Below the pieces are notes generated by a model. The model worked only from the letters and a program-made list of their open reading frames with translations. It ran no database searches and was not told the DNA's origin. 64,000 bases of DNA. Origin: an uncultured Alphaproteobacteria bacterium (GTDB lineage: Bacteria; Pseudomonadota; Alphaproteobacteria; RF32; CAG-239). Made by a program: the position numbers and the translations under genes. The stretch covers positions 1-64,000 of the forward strand of contig CAJUCZ010000001.1 of the NCBI GenBank assembly GCA_910585375.1, written 5' to 3'. Shown one piece after another: positions 32,255-41,695 of the stretch. Each line of letters begins with the position of its first letter. Within the stretch, counting starts at the first letter, position 1.

Positions 32255-33799
32255 ATGAGTAAAAAAGTTATGTTTTCAACCCATGGTCTGGTTGAAGGTG
32301 ATTTTGCCTATAAAACAGATGAGCTGGGCTTTCCGACCAATGAGGTTATTTCCAAAAAAGTTATTACGGGGCAGGATACCGGCGGGCAGGTTTATTATGT
32401 CAAAGCGCTGGCTTCCATTTATGACAAAGATTATGATGTAGATTTGGTTACCAGAAGGGTTGATCCGAGAATTTGCCCGCAATTCGGCGGCACATTTAAA
32501 GATTTGGGACCGGATATCAATTATACCGTTGAAAAACAATGGCATGAAGTTGATGCCGGGTTGCACGGCCGCGCCAGAAGCAATGTGTTGCGTGTTCCGG
32601 CGGGCGGTAATTTTGCTTTTGTTCCGAAAGAAGAAATTGTTCCTTTGCTTGACGAATTGATTGATAATTTGGTTGATTATTATAAAAAAGAAGGCACCTA
32701 CGAGGATATTGAGGTTGTTGAGGGGCATTACCGCGACGGTATGTTGGCAGCATCAATGTTGTGCGACAGAGTAGAGCAGGATACGGGACGCCGTCCGGTT
32801 ATGCTGGTGACAAGCCACTCTCTCGGCCATAAAAAATATGAAAGAAATCTGCCGAAATATAAAAACGGCGAGATTCCCGACGAAATTTGGCAATGGCATA
32901 ATTTTGAAGAGCGTATCAGCCATGAAAAATACGGTTTTGATCAGGCCGATATTATTATTGCCACGTCTCCGGATGAGGAGCGCCGTTTGGCTGCAGATCC
33001 TTATCTGGCTGATGTTAACAAAGTAACCGTAATTCCGCCGGGCTATAACAGTCTGTTGTTTAAACCGATGGCAGAAGAGGCAAAGCAGGCTCTGGTTTCT
33101 GATTTTGTATATCAGGATCTTGACGGCAACGAGCGTCATATCAACCTGAGCGGCAGAAAAGTTGTTTCTTCTTTAGGGCGCGTTGTACCTGATAAGGGGT
33201 TTGTTGAGCTTTCCAGAACAATGAAAGAAATTATTGCCAAAGACCGTAACGTTATTTATATGGTCAGCGGAGAAAAAGGCAACCCCGTTACCGAGGAATG
33301 CAGGAAAGAATTGGACGGCGTGTTGGATAATGTTGTTTTTCTGCCTTCTTTGAATCAGGGACAAATGGCACGGGTTTATAACGCTTCTTCAATCTTTGTC
33401 ATGTCAAGCCTGAACGAAGCTTTCGGCATGGTGCCGATTGAGGCGATGGGGTGTGGTACGGCTGTTGTTGTCGGACGCAGCGGCTTTAATGATTATGCCC
33501 ATTGCGCCGATATCCGCCATGATAATGAAGATTTCAGCAAAGCGATCGGTTTTTATGCGCCATCGCAGGAGCTTGACCGTCGGCGTCAGGTTAAAGCCGT
33601 ATCATTGCTGCTGAATAATGAAGAACTCAGAAAGCAGGTAGCGCGGAACGGTTATGATTTTGTTTCTAAAAACCTGACATGGCAGCAGATTGCCAATAAG
33701 AAAAATATGCTTATTCGTGAGGTTATCAGACAGAGAGGTAGCAGGAGGATTGCCGCCGGCGAAAATTTTTTTAGACGAGCCGTCGGTTACAGCCTGTAA
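32255..33799 (+). CDS. Sucrose-phosphate-synthase-like GT4 glycosyltransferase
   Basis: A 514-residue GT-B enzyme. The N-terminal GQDTGGQVYYVKALAS is the sugar-binding loop of sucrose(-phosphate) synthases. The middle has VTSHSLGHKKYERNL and VIPPGYNSLLF. The C-terminal donor site reads SSLNEAFGMVPIEAMGCGTAVVVG. A sucrose-phosphate phosphatase domain is absent. Start set at 32255 (MSKKVMFSTHGLVEGD) after TAGGA; the frame opens earlier at 32186. It may make a disaccharide-phosphate osmolyte or a glycan precursor; context does not decide. Confidence 0.82.
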   Translation: MSKKVMFSTHGLVEGDFAYKTDELGFPTNEVISKKVITGQDTGGQVYYVKALASIYDKDYDVDLVTRRVDPRICPQFGGTFKDLGPDINYTVEKQWHEVDAGLHGRARSNVLRVPAGGNFAFVPKEEIVPLLDELIDNLVDYYKKEGTYEDIEVVEGHYRDGMLAASMLCDRVEQDTGRRPVMLVTSHSLGHKKYERNLPKYKNGEIPDEIWQWHNFEERISHEKYGFDQADIIIATSPDEERRLAADPYLADVNKVTVIPPGYNSLLFKPMAEEAKQALVSDFVYQDLDGNERHINLSGRKVVSSLGRVVPDKGFVELSRTMKEIIAKDRNVIYMVSGEKGNPVTEECRKELDGVLDNVVFLPSLNQGQMARVYNASSIFVMSSLNEAFGMVPIEAMGCGTAVVVGRSGFNDYAHCADIRHDNEDFSKAIGFYAPSQELDRRRQVKAVSLLLNNEELRKQVARNGYDFVSKNLTWQQIANKKNMLIREVIRQRGSRRIAAGENFFRRAVGYSL

Positions 33800-33825
33800 T
33801 ATCTGACCAGACGGCATCAGAAATG

Positions 33826-33859
33826 AAAAAGCGGAAGCGGAAAACGTTTCCGCTTTTTT
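33826..33859 (+). terminator. Terminator after the SPS-like gene
   Basis: AAAAAGCGGAA pairs with TTCCGCTTTTT around GCGGAAAACG. Confidence 0.82.
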
Positions 33860-33956
33860 GTATGGCCGAAGACATTTCGGTATTTTTTAGTTTGATTTTT
33901 GAAAAAAACTGTAATAGTTTTAGAGAAAATAAAAAAATATATGAAGAGAGGTTGTT

Positions 33957-35213
33957 ATGGGAATTAATGCATTGCCGGTCAGAGGTACAAAGGATTATCT
34001 GCCGGCGGAGGTTTTGCTGCGGGATTATGTTCAGGGAATTATCCTTGATACTTATAAGAAATTTGGTTTTCAGCGGATTAATACGCCGATTATGGAAGAT
34101 ATCGAGCGGTTGAACAAAAGTGACGGCGGTGAGAATCTCAGCATGATTTTTAAAATTCTCAAACGCGGACAGAAGCTTGATTTGAGTAAAGAAAATCTTG
34201 TCGAAGATGATCTGGTTGACAGCGGATTGCGTTATGATTTGACGATGCCTTTGTCGCGTTATTTTGCAAATAACCGTCAGAATTTGACTTTGCCGTTTAA
34301 ATGTATTCAAATTGACAAGGTTTTTCGGGCCGAACGTCCTCAAAAAGGCCGGTTGCGCGAGTTTTTTCAATGTGATATTGATATTATCGGCGATGCATCG
34401 GCCAATGCGGAAGCCGAGTTGATTTATGTGACGACACAGGCTTTGCTGAATATCGGTTTTGATGATTTTACTCTTCGGGTTAATGACCGCCGGATTTTGA
34501 CGGATCTGATTAAAGCCGCAGGATTTTCCGATGAGGATGTTCCGTCTGTCTGCATTAGTTTTGATAAACTGGATAAGGTTGGTTTAGACGGTGTTAAAGC
34601 CGAACTGCTGGAGAAAGAATATGCGCCGGCAGCGGTTGAAAAGTTTATGGAAATCATTGGTGGCAATGACTTGTCAGATTTATCGGCGATTGAAAAGTTC
34701 TGTTCTGACGCAAGTGTTCCGGCTAATCTGAAAAAAGTGATTGAGACCATTAGGTCATTGGCCGGCGGAAAGTTTAATATTGTTTATGATAAATCTCTGG
34801 TACGCGGTATGGGGTATTATACCGGTATGGTGTTTGAGATTGTCAGTACCAAATTTGGTTCCTCTGTTGCCGGTGGCGGCAGGTATGACAAGATGATCGG
34901 AAAGTTTTTGGGAGAAACGGTACCGGCAGTCGGTTTTTCCATCGGGTTTGAGCGTATTTGCGAAATTTTGAAGGACAGTAAGACTGTTAAATTGCCGCAA
35001 GACAAGAAGATTGTATTGATTTATGCCGATGGAGACGATTTTGGTGCGGTTTTGAAAAAAACGGCGGAGTTAAGAGCAGACGGCTGGACGGTGAATATGC
35101 TCAAACGTTCCAAAAAGCTCGGCAAGCTGCTTGATGCCATGGTTGATAATGGTTACAGCCATTCTTTTAATTTCGGGGAATCGACAGAGCCGAAAGAACT
35201 GCAAAAAAAGTAA
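33957..35213 (+). CDS. hisS: Histidyl-tRNA synthetase
   Basis: Charges tRNA-His. The 418 residues include LPVRGTKDYLP, motif 2 (QIDKVFRAERPQKGRLREFFQCDIDIIG split at residues 120-147), the histidine-binding LVRGMGYYTGMVFEI, and motif 3 AVGFSIGFERI. The C-terminal anticodon-binding domain (IVLIYADGDDFGAV...LRADGWTVNML) is complete. GAGAGG lies upstream of ATG 33957. Many alphaproteobacteria have altered HisRS and tRNA-His identity; that cannot be judged here because no tRNA-His is in the window. Confidence 0.95.
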   Translation: MGINALPVRGTKDYLPAEVLLRDYVQGIILDTYKKFGFQRINTPIMEDIERLNKSDGGENLSMIFKILKRGQKLDLSKENLVEDDLVDSGLRYDLTMPLSRYFANNRQNLTLPFKCIQIDKVFRAERPQKGRLREFFQCDIDIIGDASANAEAELIYVTTQALLNIGFDDFTLRVNDRRILTDLIKAAGFSDEDVPSVCISFDKLDKVGLDGVKAELLEKEYAPAAVEKFMEIIGGNDLSDLSAIEKFCSDASVPANLKKVIETIRSLAGGKFNIVYDKSLVRGMGYYTGMVFEIVSTKFGSSVAGGGRYDKMIGKFLGETVPAVGFSIGFERICEILKDSKTVKLPQDKKIVLIYADGDDFGAVLKKTAELRADGWTVNMLKRSKKLGKLLDAMVDNGYSHSFNFGESTEPKELQKK

Positions 35214-35230
35214 CCTTGTAAAAGGGAATG

Positions 35231-35258
35231 AAAGCCCGCAAAATTTGCGGGCTTTTTT
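35231..35258 (+). terminator. Terminator of hisS
   Basis: Near-perfect 12-bp stem AAAGCCCGCAAA/TTTGCGGGCTTT, then T's. Confidence 0.9.
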
Positions 35259-35283
35259 GTTGTTGGAAATATTAAAAATTGCG

Positions 35284-35312
35284 TTGACGTTGTCATTCCT
35301 GTCTAATATCCT
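35284..35312 (+). promoter_or_regulatory. Promoter of the GT2 gene at 35337
   Basis: TTGACG (35284-35289), 17 nt, TATCCT (35307-35312), 24 bp before the start codon. Confidence 0.6.
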
Positions 35313-35336
35313 GTTTAATTATTAACGGAGGGAAGC

Positions 35337-36269
35337 ATGGCAGAAATTTCGGTGATTGTTCCGGCATATAATGCCGAAAAATATTTGGAGAATACACTAA
35401 AAAGTATTTTGGACCAATCCTTCAAGGATTTTGAAGCCATTTTGGTCGATGACGGCAGTATTGACAAAACGCCGGACATTATGGCTGCTTATGCCGCTAA
35501 AGATAAAAGAATTAAAATTATAAGACAGCCTAATAAAAAGCTTCCGGCGGCACGTAATGCAGGGATGGATGCCGCTGTCGGAAAGTATATTTATTTTGCC
35601 GATGCCGATGATATTCTTCATCCGCAGATTTTAGAATTTTTGTATCAAGCTTGTGAGAAAGAGCGGGCTGATTTTGCCTGTTGTTATTTTGAAGCCGTTG
35701 AGGAAAACAAACTTCCGGAAATTCCGGTCTATAATCAGAATGTATCAAACGAAGTTGTTGATAGTCCTCTTGAATTTATGTGTGCTAACCGAAAGAAAAT
35801 CAATAATAATGTTTGGACAAAGCTTTACAGGACTTCGGCGCTGGCCGGTTTGCGGTTTGCCGATAATCAGGGGGTGGAAGATTTATATTTTAACATATTG
35901 GCGATGCGGCGTTTTTCTAAAGGTGTGTTCGTTCCTTTGGTTATGTATTACTATATTTTGTCTTCAGGTTCGATTACGCGCAGAGAATTTAAAATAGAAA
36001 AGCTTCATGTTCATATGGATTGTTACAAAAGACTGCAAAAAGATTTTGAAAGCAAGCCGGATTTGTGGCGGCTTATAAAGCGCCGGATTGTTAATCGCAG
36101 TTTTTACGGCATGGTTAAAGAGGTTTCGGAATTGCCGAAAGAAAAAGCGCGAGAGTTGAAAGCGGTTTGGAAAACACAAATCAGAACATTTAAAAAGGCC
36201 GGAATTATCGGAACGGAAAGTTTATCTTTGCGTAAAAAGGTCAAACTTTTTTTCTTTATGCTTTTTTAG
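35337..36269 (+). CDS. Family 2 glycosyltransferase
   Basis: A 310-residue GT-A protein. ISVIVPAYNAEKYLENTLKS, ILVDDGSIDKTPDI, ARNAGMDAAVGKYIYFADADDIL (DxD-type motif), NNVWTKLYRTSAL and GVEDLYFN are in family order. The C-terminal 80 residues are basic, with a final KKVKLFFFMLF. Ribosome-binding site GGAGGG. Transcribed alone from its own promoter. It belongs to a second group of surface-glycan enzymes at 35-38 kb, outside the switched operon. Sugar specificity unknown. Confidence 0.9.
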   Translation: MAEISVIVPAYNAEKYLENTLKSILDQSFKDFEAILVDDGSIDKTPDIMAAYAAKDKRIKIIRQPNKKLPAARNAGMDAAVGKYIYFADADDILHPQILEFLYQACEKERADFACCYFEAVEENKLPEIPVYNQNVSNEVVDSPLEFMCANRKKINNNVWTKLYRTSALAGLRFADNQGVEDLYFNILAMRRFSKGVFVPLVMYYYILSSGSITRREFKIEKLHVHMDCYKRLQKDFESKPDLWRLIKRRIVNRSFYGMVKEVSELPKEKARELKAVWKTQIRTFKKAGIIGTESLSLRKKVKLFFFMLF

Positions 36270-36294
36270 CAATTAACAGTATTTACATTTATCA

Positions 36295-36323
36295 TTGACC
36301 TGATTAAAAATATCGCTTACCTT
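36295..36323 (+). promoter_or_regulatory. Promoter of the GT2 gene at 36351
   Basis: TTGACC (36295-36300), 17 nt, TACCTT (36318-36323). Confidence 0.55.
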
Positions 36324-36350
36324 TAATTTTAATAATTAAAGAGGAGTGGT

Positions 36351-37289
36351 ATGAAAATTTCAGTTATTATTCCTGTCTATAATGTGGAAAAATACTTGGT
36401 ATCTTGTTTACAAAGTATTGTAAATCAAACAATTAATGATTGGGAACTGATTGCGGTCAATGACGGAAGTTCGGACAAAAGTGCAGATATTCTGGAGCAG
36501 TATGCCCAAGATGATGCGCGTATATTAGTGATATCACAGTCAAACAAAGGGGTTGGGGCGGCCAGAAATGCAGGTTTGAAAGCTGCAAAAGGTGATTTTG
36601 TCTGCTTTGTTGATGCTGATGATTATGTTCATCCGCAAATGTTGGAATTGTTGTTAGAGGCTGCGGAAAAAGAAAATGCCGAAGTTGCAATTGCATCATT
36701 TTGCAGCGAGGGAGAATTTTTTGCCGGAAAATATCATCTTAATGAAGTTGAGCAGGAATGCGGGGTTGCCGATGCAGGATATTATCTTCAGAACGTGCAT
36801 AAGCTGAATTACAGCGTTTCTCCAAAACTGATAAAGCGTGAGCTGATTGGCAATGTGCGCTTTGGTGACTGGATCGGTGCCGAAGACTGGGGGTTTAATC
36901 TTGAACTGGCGATAAAAGGGTTTCGCTATGTGAAGCTGTTTTTGCCTTTATATGCTTATGTTATGAATGATTTTTCAATATCGCATTTGCCGTTCAGCTG
37001 GAAAAAATTGGAAAGTTATTGTGCCGAGGCGGAATATTTTTATGAAAAATATCATGACGATGAAGCTTTTGTTGTTTTGCGGGAGCATTTTTTTCGGCGG
37101 ATGCTTTTGATGGCAATCGGAGAAGCCAGAAAGCCGCAAGGCCGACAGCAAAAGCGTGAACTGCGCGGGAGATATGCTCCCAGAATATGGCGCCTTTACA
37201 AAGGCGGCGCGTTTGATATGCGTCAATTTTTGTTGCGCCAGAAGATTAAGTTTTGGCTTTTTGTGCTTCGGGGTATGTTGAAAATTTAA
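36351..37289 (+). CDS. Family 2 glycosyltransferase
   Basis: A 312-residue paralogue of the preceding gene: KISVIIPVYNVEKYLVSCLQS, AVNDGSSDKSADI, ARNAGLKAAKGDFVCFVDADDYV (metal motif), SPKLIKRELI and GAEDWGFNLELA. The end (KFWLFVLRGMLKI) is basic and hydrophobic, perhaps membrane-touching. AGAGGAG is the ribosome-binding site. Single-gene transcript. The two GT2 proteins differ clearly outside the core, so they likely add different sugars. Confidence 0.9.
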   Translation: MKISVIIPVYNVEKYLVSCLQSIVNQTINDWELIAVNDGSSDKSADILEQYAQDDARILVISQSNKGVGAARNAGLKAAKGDFVCFVDADDYVHPQMLELLLEAAEKENAEVAIASFCSEGEFFAGKYHLNEVEQECGVADAGYYLQNVHKLNYSVSPKLIKRELIGNVRFGDWIGAEDWGFNLELAIKGFRYVKLFLPLYAYVMNDFSISHLPFSWKKLESYCAEAEYFYEKYHDDEAFVVLREHFFRRMLLMAIGEARKPQGRQQKRELRGRYAPRIWRLYKGGAFDMRQFLLRQKIKFWLFVLRGMLKI

Positions 37290-37296
37290 GAATGGT

Positions 37297-37325
37297 TTGA
37301 CTTGCGATTAAAGGTAGTGTAATTT
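37297..37325 (+). promoter_or_regulatory. Promoter of the GT92 gene
   Basis: TTGACT (37297-37302), 17 nt, TAATTT (37320-37325). Confidence 0.55.
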
Positions 37326-37358
37326 TTTTTCTATCTTTTCATGATAGAGGAAAATTTT

Positions 37359-38246
37359 ATGAAAAAGCTATTGAATTTTTGCAAGTATCTTCGGTTATCA
37401 GCCAATAATCTGATTATTCGTCTGTTACCGGTCAAAAAAATGCAGCCGGCCAGATATTACCTTTCTTTGTGTTCTATTTTTAAGAATGAAGGAAAGTATA
37501 TGAAAGAATGGCTTGATTTTCATCTGATTGTCGGATTTGAACATTTTTATCTTTATAATAATTTTTCCTCGGATAATTATCAGGAAGTATTGAAGCCTTA
37601 TATTGAAAAAGGTTTTGTCACGCTGATTGACTGGCCTTATCAGCACGGGCAAATGGCGGCTTATAATGATTGTGTTGGCAAATTCAAGGATGAGAGCAAC
37701 TGGATTGCGTTTATGGATTTGGACGAGTTTGCCGTGCCGTTGGCATATGACAATGTGAAAGACTGGCTGAAAAATTATGAAAAGTTTCCTTGTGTGTTAG
37801 GGTTTTTTAAAGATTTTTCATCATCCGGTCGGATGAAAGACGATGAGAAAAAGCCGGTTATCGAGCAGTTTGTTGTTTGTTCCGATTTTGTTTCTCCGTC
37901 CATGTTTTTGAATACGGCATGGGCAGACCGGATAAAAGAATTCCGGCTTTCTCATTTTTGCCGTTTTAAATTCTTTAACAAGGTTTGTCCGGAAAATGCC
38001 GGCTTTTTGTGCCGTTGGCATGAGCAGCCCAGAAAGCTTGATTTTCAGTTTAATCATTATCACAGTAAAAGTTTTGATTATTATGTCAGTAAGAAAATTC
38101 CGGGCGGCGATGTTTTTAGCGCGCAGAACAGTTATTCCTTAAAGCATTTTTATAAAAACGAGCAAAAATGCGGCAAGGTTGATTATAACGCTTACCGCTA
38201 TCTGATTAAGCTGAAAAATTTTAATTTAGACGATTATCGGGCTTAG
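37359..38246 (+). CDS. GT92 (DUF23)-family glycosyltransferase
   Basis: A 295-residue protein with the family signature CSIFKNEGKYMKEWLDFH followed by GFEHFYLYNNFSSDN. WIAFMDLDEFAVPL is the metal-binding DxDE motif, and FNHYHSKSFDYY lies near the end. GT92 enzymes are galactosyltransferase-like in animals; bacterial members sit in polysaccharide loci. The start at 37359 follows GAGG; an ATG at 37341 is possible. Convergent overlap of 4 bp with the next gene. Confidence 0.87.
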   Translation: MKKLLNFCKYLRLSANNLIIRLLPVKKMQPARYYLSLCSIFKNEGKYMKEWLDFHLIVGFEHFYLYNNFSSDNYQEVLKPYIEKGFVTLIDWPYQHGQMAAYNDCVGKFKDESNWIAFMDLDEFAVPLAYDNVKDWLKNYEKFPCVLGFFKDFSSSGRMKDDEKKPVIEQFVVCSDFVSPSMFLNTAWADRIKEFRLSHFCRFKFFNKVCPENAGFLCRWHEQPRKLDFQFNHYHSKSFDYYVSKKIPGGDVFSAQNSYSLKHFYKNEQKCGKVDYNAYRYLIKLKNFNLDDYRA

Positions 38247-38614
38247 TTGCATTTTTTGCTTTGTTTGAGGATATAATAGCCGGCAAGAGGGCCGGTGATG
38301 GGTTTTTGATCCATATCAAGGCGTCGGATTTGCCCATCTTCAATCTTATAATAAGATTTTTCGCCGGCAACTGAGATAAGTTCTATGGTATTGTCGGTGA
38401 TGCGGTATTTTCCGTTCTCAATAAATGTCCCATCGTCTTTGTCGATGTAGATCAGTTCTTCGGTGTAAGAATGGTCTTGTCCAAAGGTTATGGTGGTGGC
38501 AATTCCCGGACCATCAGCCGCGGGCAAAGTGCCCTGATAGGTTCCGCAGATTTTTTTGCCGGATGCACAGCTGCAGAGCAGAACGAGAGAGAATATTATG
38601 GCAATGTGTTTCAT
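38243..38614 (-). CDS. NlpE-like outer-membrane lipoprotein
   Basis: A 123-residue lipoprotein: hydrophobic signal followed by LCSC, with Cys16 the likely lipidation site. The body GTYQGTLPAADGPGIATTITF, then YTEELIYID and NGKYRITDNTIELI match the N-terminal NlpE domain, involved in envelope (copper/surface) stress sensing. In classical NlpE this loop carries a CxxC pair (LPCADC); here both cysteines are missing. Terminal TPV repeats of E. coli NlpE are absent. AAGGAG is present upstream on the minus strand. Confidence 0.78.
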   Translation of the reverse strand: MKHIAIIFSLVLLCSCASGKKICGTYQGTLPAADGPGIATTITFGQDHSYTEELIYIDKDDGTFIENGKYRITDNTIELISVAGEKSYYKIEDGQIRRLDMDQKPITGPLAGYYILKQSKKCN

Positions 38615-38723
38615 GTTTTTTCTCCTTTGGCTATGATATAATCTTGTTTGTAATGTTTTTAAGTTAAGAAACTTATAAAATTTTAATGAATTATGCTATA
38701 TTTTAAGTTTGGAGGAAGCGAAA

Positions 38724-39101
38724 ATGAATTTTAAATTTGCGCATTTTAATTTTAATGTCATGAGTATTGAAAACAGTAAAAAGTTTTATGATGAGGCCTT
38801 GGGATTGAAAGAGTTTCACCGCATTGAAGATCCGGACGGAGAATATCTGATTGTGTATCTGCAAGACGGAAAGACCGGTTTTGAGCTTGAATTGACAGAG
38901 CTGAAAACTCATCCGCAAAAGTATGACCTGGGCGAAGCCGAGTTCCATCTGGCGATGGAGGTTGATGATTTTGACGGCGCTTTGGAAAAGCATCAGAAAA
39001 TGGGGTGCGTTTGTTTGATAAACGAGAAAATGGGAATTTATTTTATTGAAGATCCGGACGGGTATTGGATAGAAATTATTCCCAAAAAACATGTAATGTA
39101 A
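38724..39101 (+). CDS. Glyoxalase I-like VOC-family protein
   Basis: A 125-residue member of the vicinal-oxygen-chelate family resembling lactoylglutathione lyase, which detoxifies methylglyoxal. The four metal ligands of GloA can be placed at H7, E56, H75 and E117. Motifs are HFNFNVMSIENSKKFYDEAL, FELELTE, EFHLAMEVDD and EDPDGYWIEII. ATG 38724 follows GGAGGAAG. It could also use another thiol or be a different VOC enzyme, since glutathione use is unproven here. Confidence 0.85.
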   Translation: MNFKFAHFNFNVMSIENSKKFYDEALGLKEFHRIEDPDGEYLIVYLQDGKTGFELELTELKTHPQKYDLGEAEFHLAMEVDDFDGALEKHQKMGCVCLINEKMGIYFIEDPDGYWIEIIPKKHVM

Positions 39102-39150
39102 CAGTCCGGTTGCAGGAAATTTTCTTTTTAGAGAAAATTTGTCAAAATCG

Positions 39151-39179
39151 TTGACAAATGTATTTTATGGGCGTATTAT
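39151..39179 (+). promoter_or_regulatory. Strong promoter of the LRR/PcfJ-like gene pair
   Basis: TTGACA (39151-39156), exactly 17 nt, TATTAT (39174-39179): almost perfect consensus and the best promoter in the window, 37 bp before the start codon. Confidence 0.72.
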
Positions 39180-39216
39180 CTGAAATCATTTTAACATATT
39201 TGGTTTTTGATAAGCG

Positions 39217-41694
39217 ATGATTATTGCAAATTTTGCGGAATACATCATGGCTGTTCGTCCTCTTTACTCAAATGCAACAATGGCGTTTTTGTGGAAATAT
39301 GCGAACGGTTTGGTCAATGTTTCCGCTGCTGACAAACAAGAAAAAATACGGCTGCAAAAAGAAATTTTTGTTGTCCGTCAGTCTATTTTGAAGCTAAGAG
39401 AGGAAATCAGGAATTCACAGGACAAGTTTTCGGCCAGTGCAAAAATCGGCGAACTTAAGGCGGAAAAATCCAAATTAGCCGGAAAACTTAAAAAATTGTC
39501 CGGACAAAACCCTTTTTTAAAACTGAATACGGAGGAAAAATCCGCGCTGTGCCTTTCCGTCCTTTTGCAAAAATATCTGACCAATGAGCTGGCTGTTCAT
39601 CCCGAGTTCCTTCTCGGACAGGACCAGAAAGGGGTTGTTACTGTAAATGTGGAAGCTTTGAAGGCTTCTGAGCTTTTTCAGCAGATTCAGCATATAAATG
39701 ATTATGTGGCAGCATATGTCGGCAATCATACGGACAAAGTGATTTCTCCGGGGTACTTTATTACACTGCTTGGCAATAACAAAAATTGGCGGAATCTGTA
39801 TGATACAGCAGAGGCGTATTTTGCAGAACAACGGCAAAGAGAAGCCAGAGATCCGGCAGAGCAGGATAACATCAGAGCCAGCCGCGAGGGTGTGGAAGTT
39901 GTCAAAACTTATCCCGAGAGCGGATTGCAAGCCGTGCGTCTTTTAACCAAAGAAGCTCTTGATTATGAAGGCAAAGAAATGGGCCACTGCATTGGCGGCG
40001 GCAGTTATGACAGGTCTTTGGAAGACGGCAGCAGGCAATATTATTCTATTCGCGAACTTTCAGCTGACGGAGAGTGGAAACCGCACGTGACTTTTGAGTG
40101 CGAAAAAGATAAAATCCGGCAGTGCAAAGGCAAAAACAATACAGCTGTCATCGGACGTTATCTGAAAGAAGCACGGGATTTTGCCTGTCGTTTGTTGGGA
40201 ACAGAGGATTTGTTAAAAAGTAATGCCGGCAAATTTCCTGATCTTGTAAAGCTGGGATATCAATGGGCCGATGGTAAAATTTGCGATATCTATGCCTCTG
40301 TTAATGAAAACTTTTCTTATGATTTTGCGTGCCTAAGCTTGAGGTTGGAAGAATTGAAGAATATTGAGATTCTTGAAAAAATAAAGGTTAATGCGCTGAA
40401 TTTATCCGGCACGGCTACCCAAAATAATCTTGCGCAATTGGCACGGGTAAAACAGCTTAAGTATCTTAATTTTAAGAATGTGAATTTTGGCTGCATGAAA
40501 AAGCTTGATTTATCTTTTTTGCAGAATTTTTATCGGGCAGAAGAAGGTTTCAGACAGCAACATGAAAAACTGCAACAAAGCGGACTTAGCTATATAGGAG
40601 GTGAAATCTGTTTTGGGTTGGAAAGTGTTATTGAATTTGACCGTGACAACAATATGCATAGCATTGAAGAAATCTGTCTGCCAAAAAAAATCGGCGGTTG
40701 CCGGCTGGGTTTTATGCCGTCTTTAAAAATACAAAAGTCTCTTATGGAATTATCGGGGCATATATCTGAGATAGTTTTGGACGGCGTGAAAGTGGAAAAT
40801 GAAGAGACGCTTGATTTTTCCGGCTTTGGAGAAGTGTATAGTTTTTGTTGCCAAGGGTGTGATTTTTCCAAGGTTGAAAAAGTTGTCTGGCCGGAGAGTA
40901 AGTCTTTGGCACTGAAAAATGTTAATTTAGACAGTTTAAGAATTTTTGATTCCGGACCCCAAGTAAAAACTTTGGAAATTAAGGAATGCTCTGCAAAAAA
41001 AATGGAAGATTTTGAGATTAAGCCACAGGTGGAAAATCTAAAGTTGAATAACAGTGGTGATTTTGTTGCTGCGATTAGCTGGAGCCAAGAAGCAACGAAA
41101 AAGTTTAAGAAACTGGATTTGGGATTTTGCCGCAATGCCCTTGAGGCAAAGGTTCTGGAAAGAATGCCGGCAGAAATGGAAGAACTGTCTTTCTGCGGCG
41201 CTTTTGTTCCGGAAAAGTTTGATGCTGATTGCCTGAGCGGTTTGCAAATTCTGAAATCTCATTTGTGTTGCGGGGACAATACAACGGAAATAGTTTTGCC
41301 TGCTTCGTTAAAGGTCTGGGAAGCTGACGAGCCATATTTTCCAAAGTTGAAAAGGTTGGATTTACGGAATTTGAATGCGTTGGAAAAATTGATTCTGACG
41401 GAAGGAGATTTTAATGAACTGGAAGAATTGTATTTGCCGGAGAATCTCAGGGTTGTATCTTTTGTCAGCAGCCGTTTTCCTAAGTTGGAGCGGCTGGATT
41501 TGAGCCGTTGTCGGAATTTGGAGCGCATCAATTTTATTGAAAGCAAACTGGGAACTTTAGAACATCTATGGTTGCCGGAATGTGTGCAAGTGGAGATGAC
41601 AGCACAATCGCTGCCGGAAGATTGTCAGGTGTTTCGGGTGACAGATCAGAGAACACCGGCTTGCCAAAAGAAAATACAGTGGAGCGGGCGGTAA
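39217..41694 (+). CDS. Large PcfJ-like / leucine-rich-repeat protein, copy 1
   Basis: An 825-residue cytoplasmic-looking protein without signal peptide. Residues 1-190 include a charged coiled segment (residues 38-95). Residues about 198-325 form a PcfJ-like core: EGKEMGHCIGGGSYDRSLED (His257-Cys258), YYSIRELS, WKPHVTFECEKDKIRQCKGKNN. From about 345 to the end are irregular leucine-rich repeats (LKKLDLGF, LKRLDLRNL, LERLDLSRC type). PcfJ domains occur on conjugative plasmids and phages; function is not established. LRR tails in bacteria often bind proteins, as in effectors. No secretion signal or mobile genes adjoin. The second copy begins 1 base after its stop. Confidence 0.75.
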   Translation: MIIANFAEYIMAVRPLYSNATMAFLWKYANGLVNVSAADKQEKIRLQKEIFVVRQSILKLREEIRNSQDKFSASAKIGELKAEKSKLAGKLKKLSGQNPFLKLNTEEKSALCLSVLLQKYLTNELAVHPEFLLGQDQKGVVTVNVEALKASELFQQIQHINDYVAAYVGNHTDKVISPGYFITLLGNNKNWRNLYDTAEAYFAEQRQREARDPAEQDNIRASREGVEVVKTYPESGLQAVRLLTKEALDYEGKEMGHCIGGGSYDRSLEDGSRQYYSIRELSADGEWKPHVTFECEKDKIRQCKGKNNTAVIGRYLKEARDFACRLLGTEDLLKSNAGKFPDLVKLGYQWADGKICDIYASVNENFSYDFACLSLRLEELKNIEILEKIKVNALNLSGTATQNNLAQLARVKQLKYLNFKNVNFGCMKKLDLSFLQNFYRAEEGFRQQHEKLQQSGLSYIGGEICFGLESVIEFDRDNNMHSIEEICLPKKIGGCRLGFMPSLKIQKSLMELSGHISEIVLDGVKVENEETLDFSGFGEVYSFCCQGCDFSKVEKVVWPESKSLALKNVNLDSLRIFDSGPQVKTLEIKECSAKKMEDFEIKPQVENLKLNNSGDFVAAISWSQEATKKFKKLDLGFCRNALEAKVLERMPAEMEELSFCGAFVPEKFDADCLSGLQILKSHLCCGDNTTEIVLPASLKVWEADEPYFPKLKRLDLRNLNALEKLILTEGDFNELEELYLPENLRVVSFVSSRFPKLERLDLSRCRNLERINFIESKLGTLEHLWLPECVQVEMTAQSLPEDCQVFRVTDQRTPACQKKIQWSGR

Positions 41695-41695
41695 G

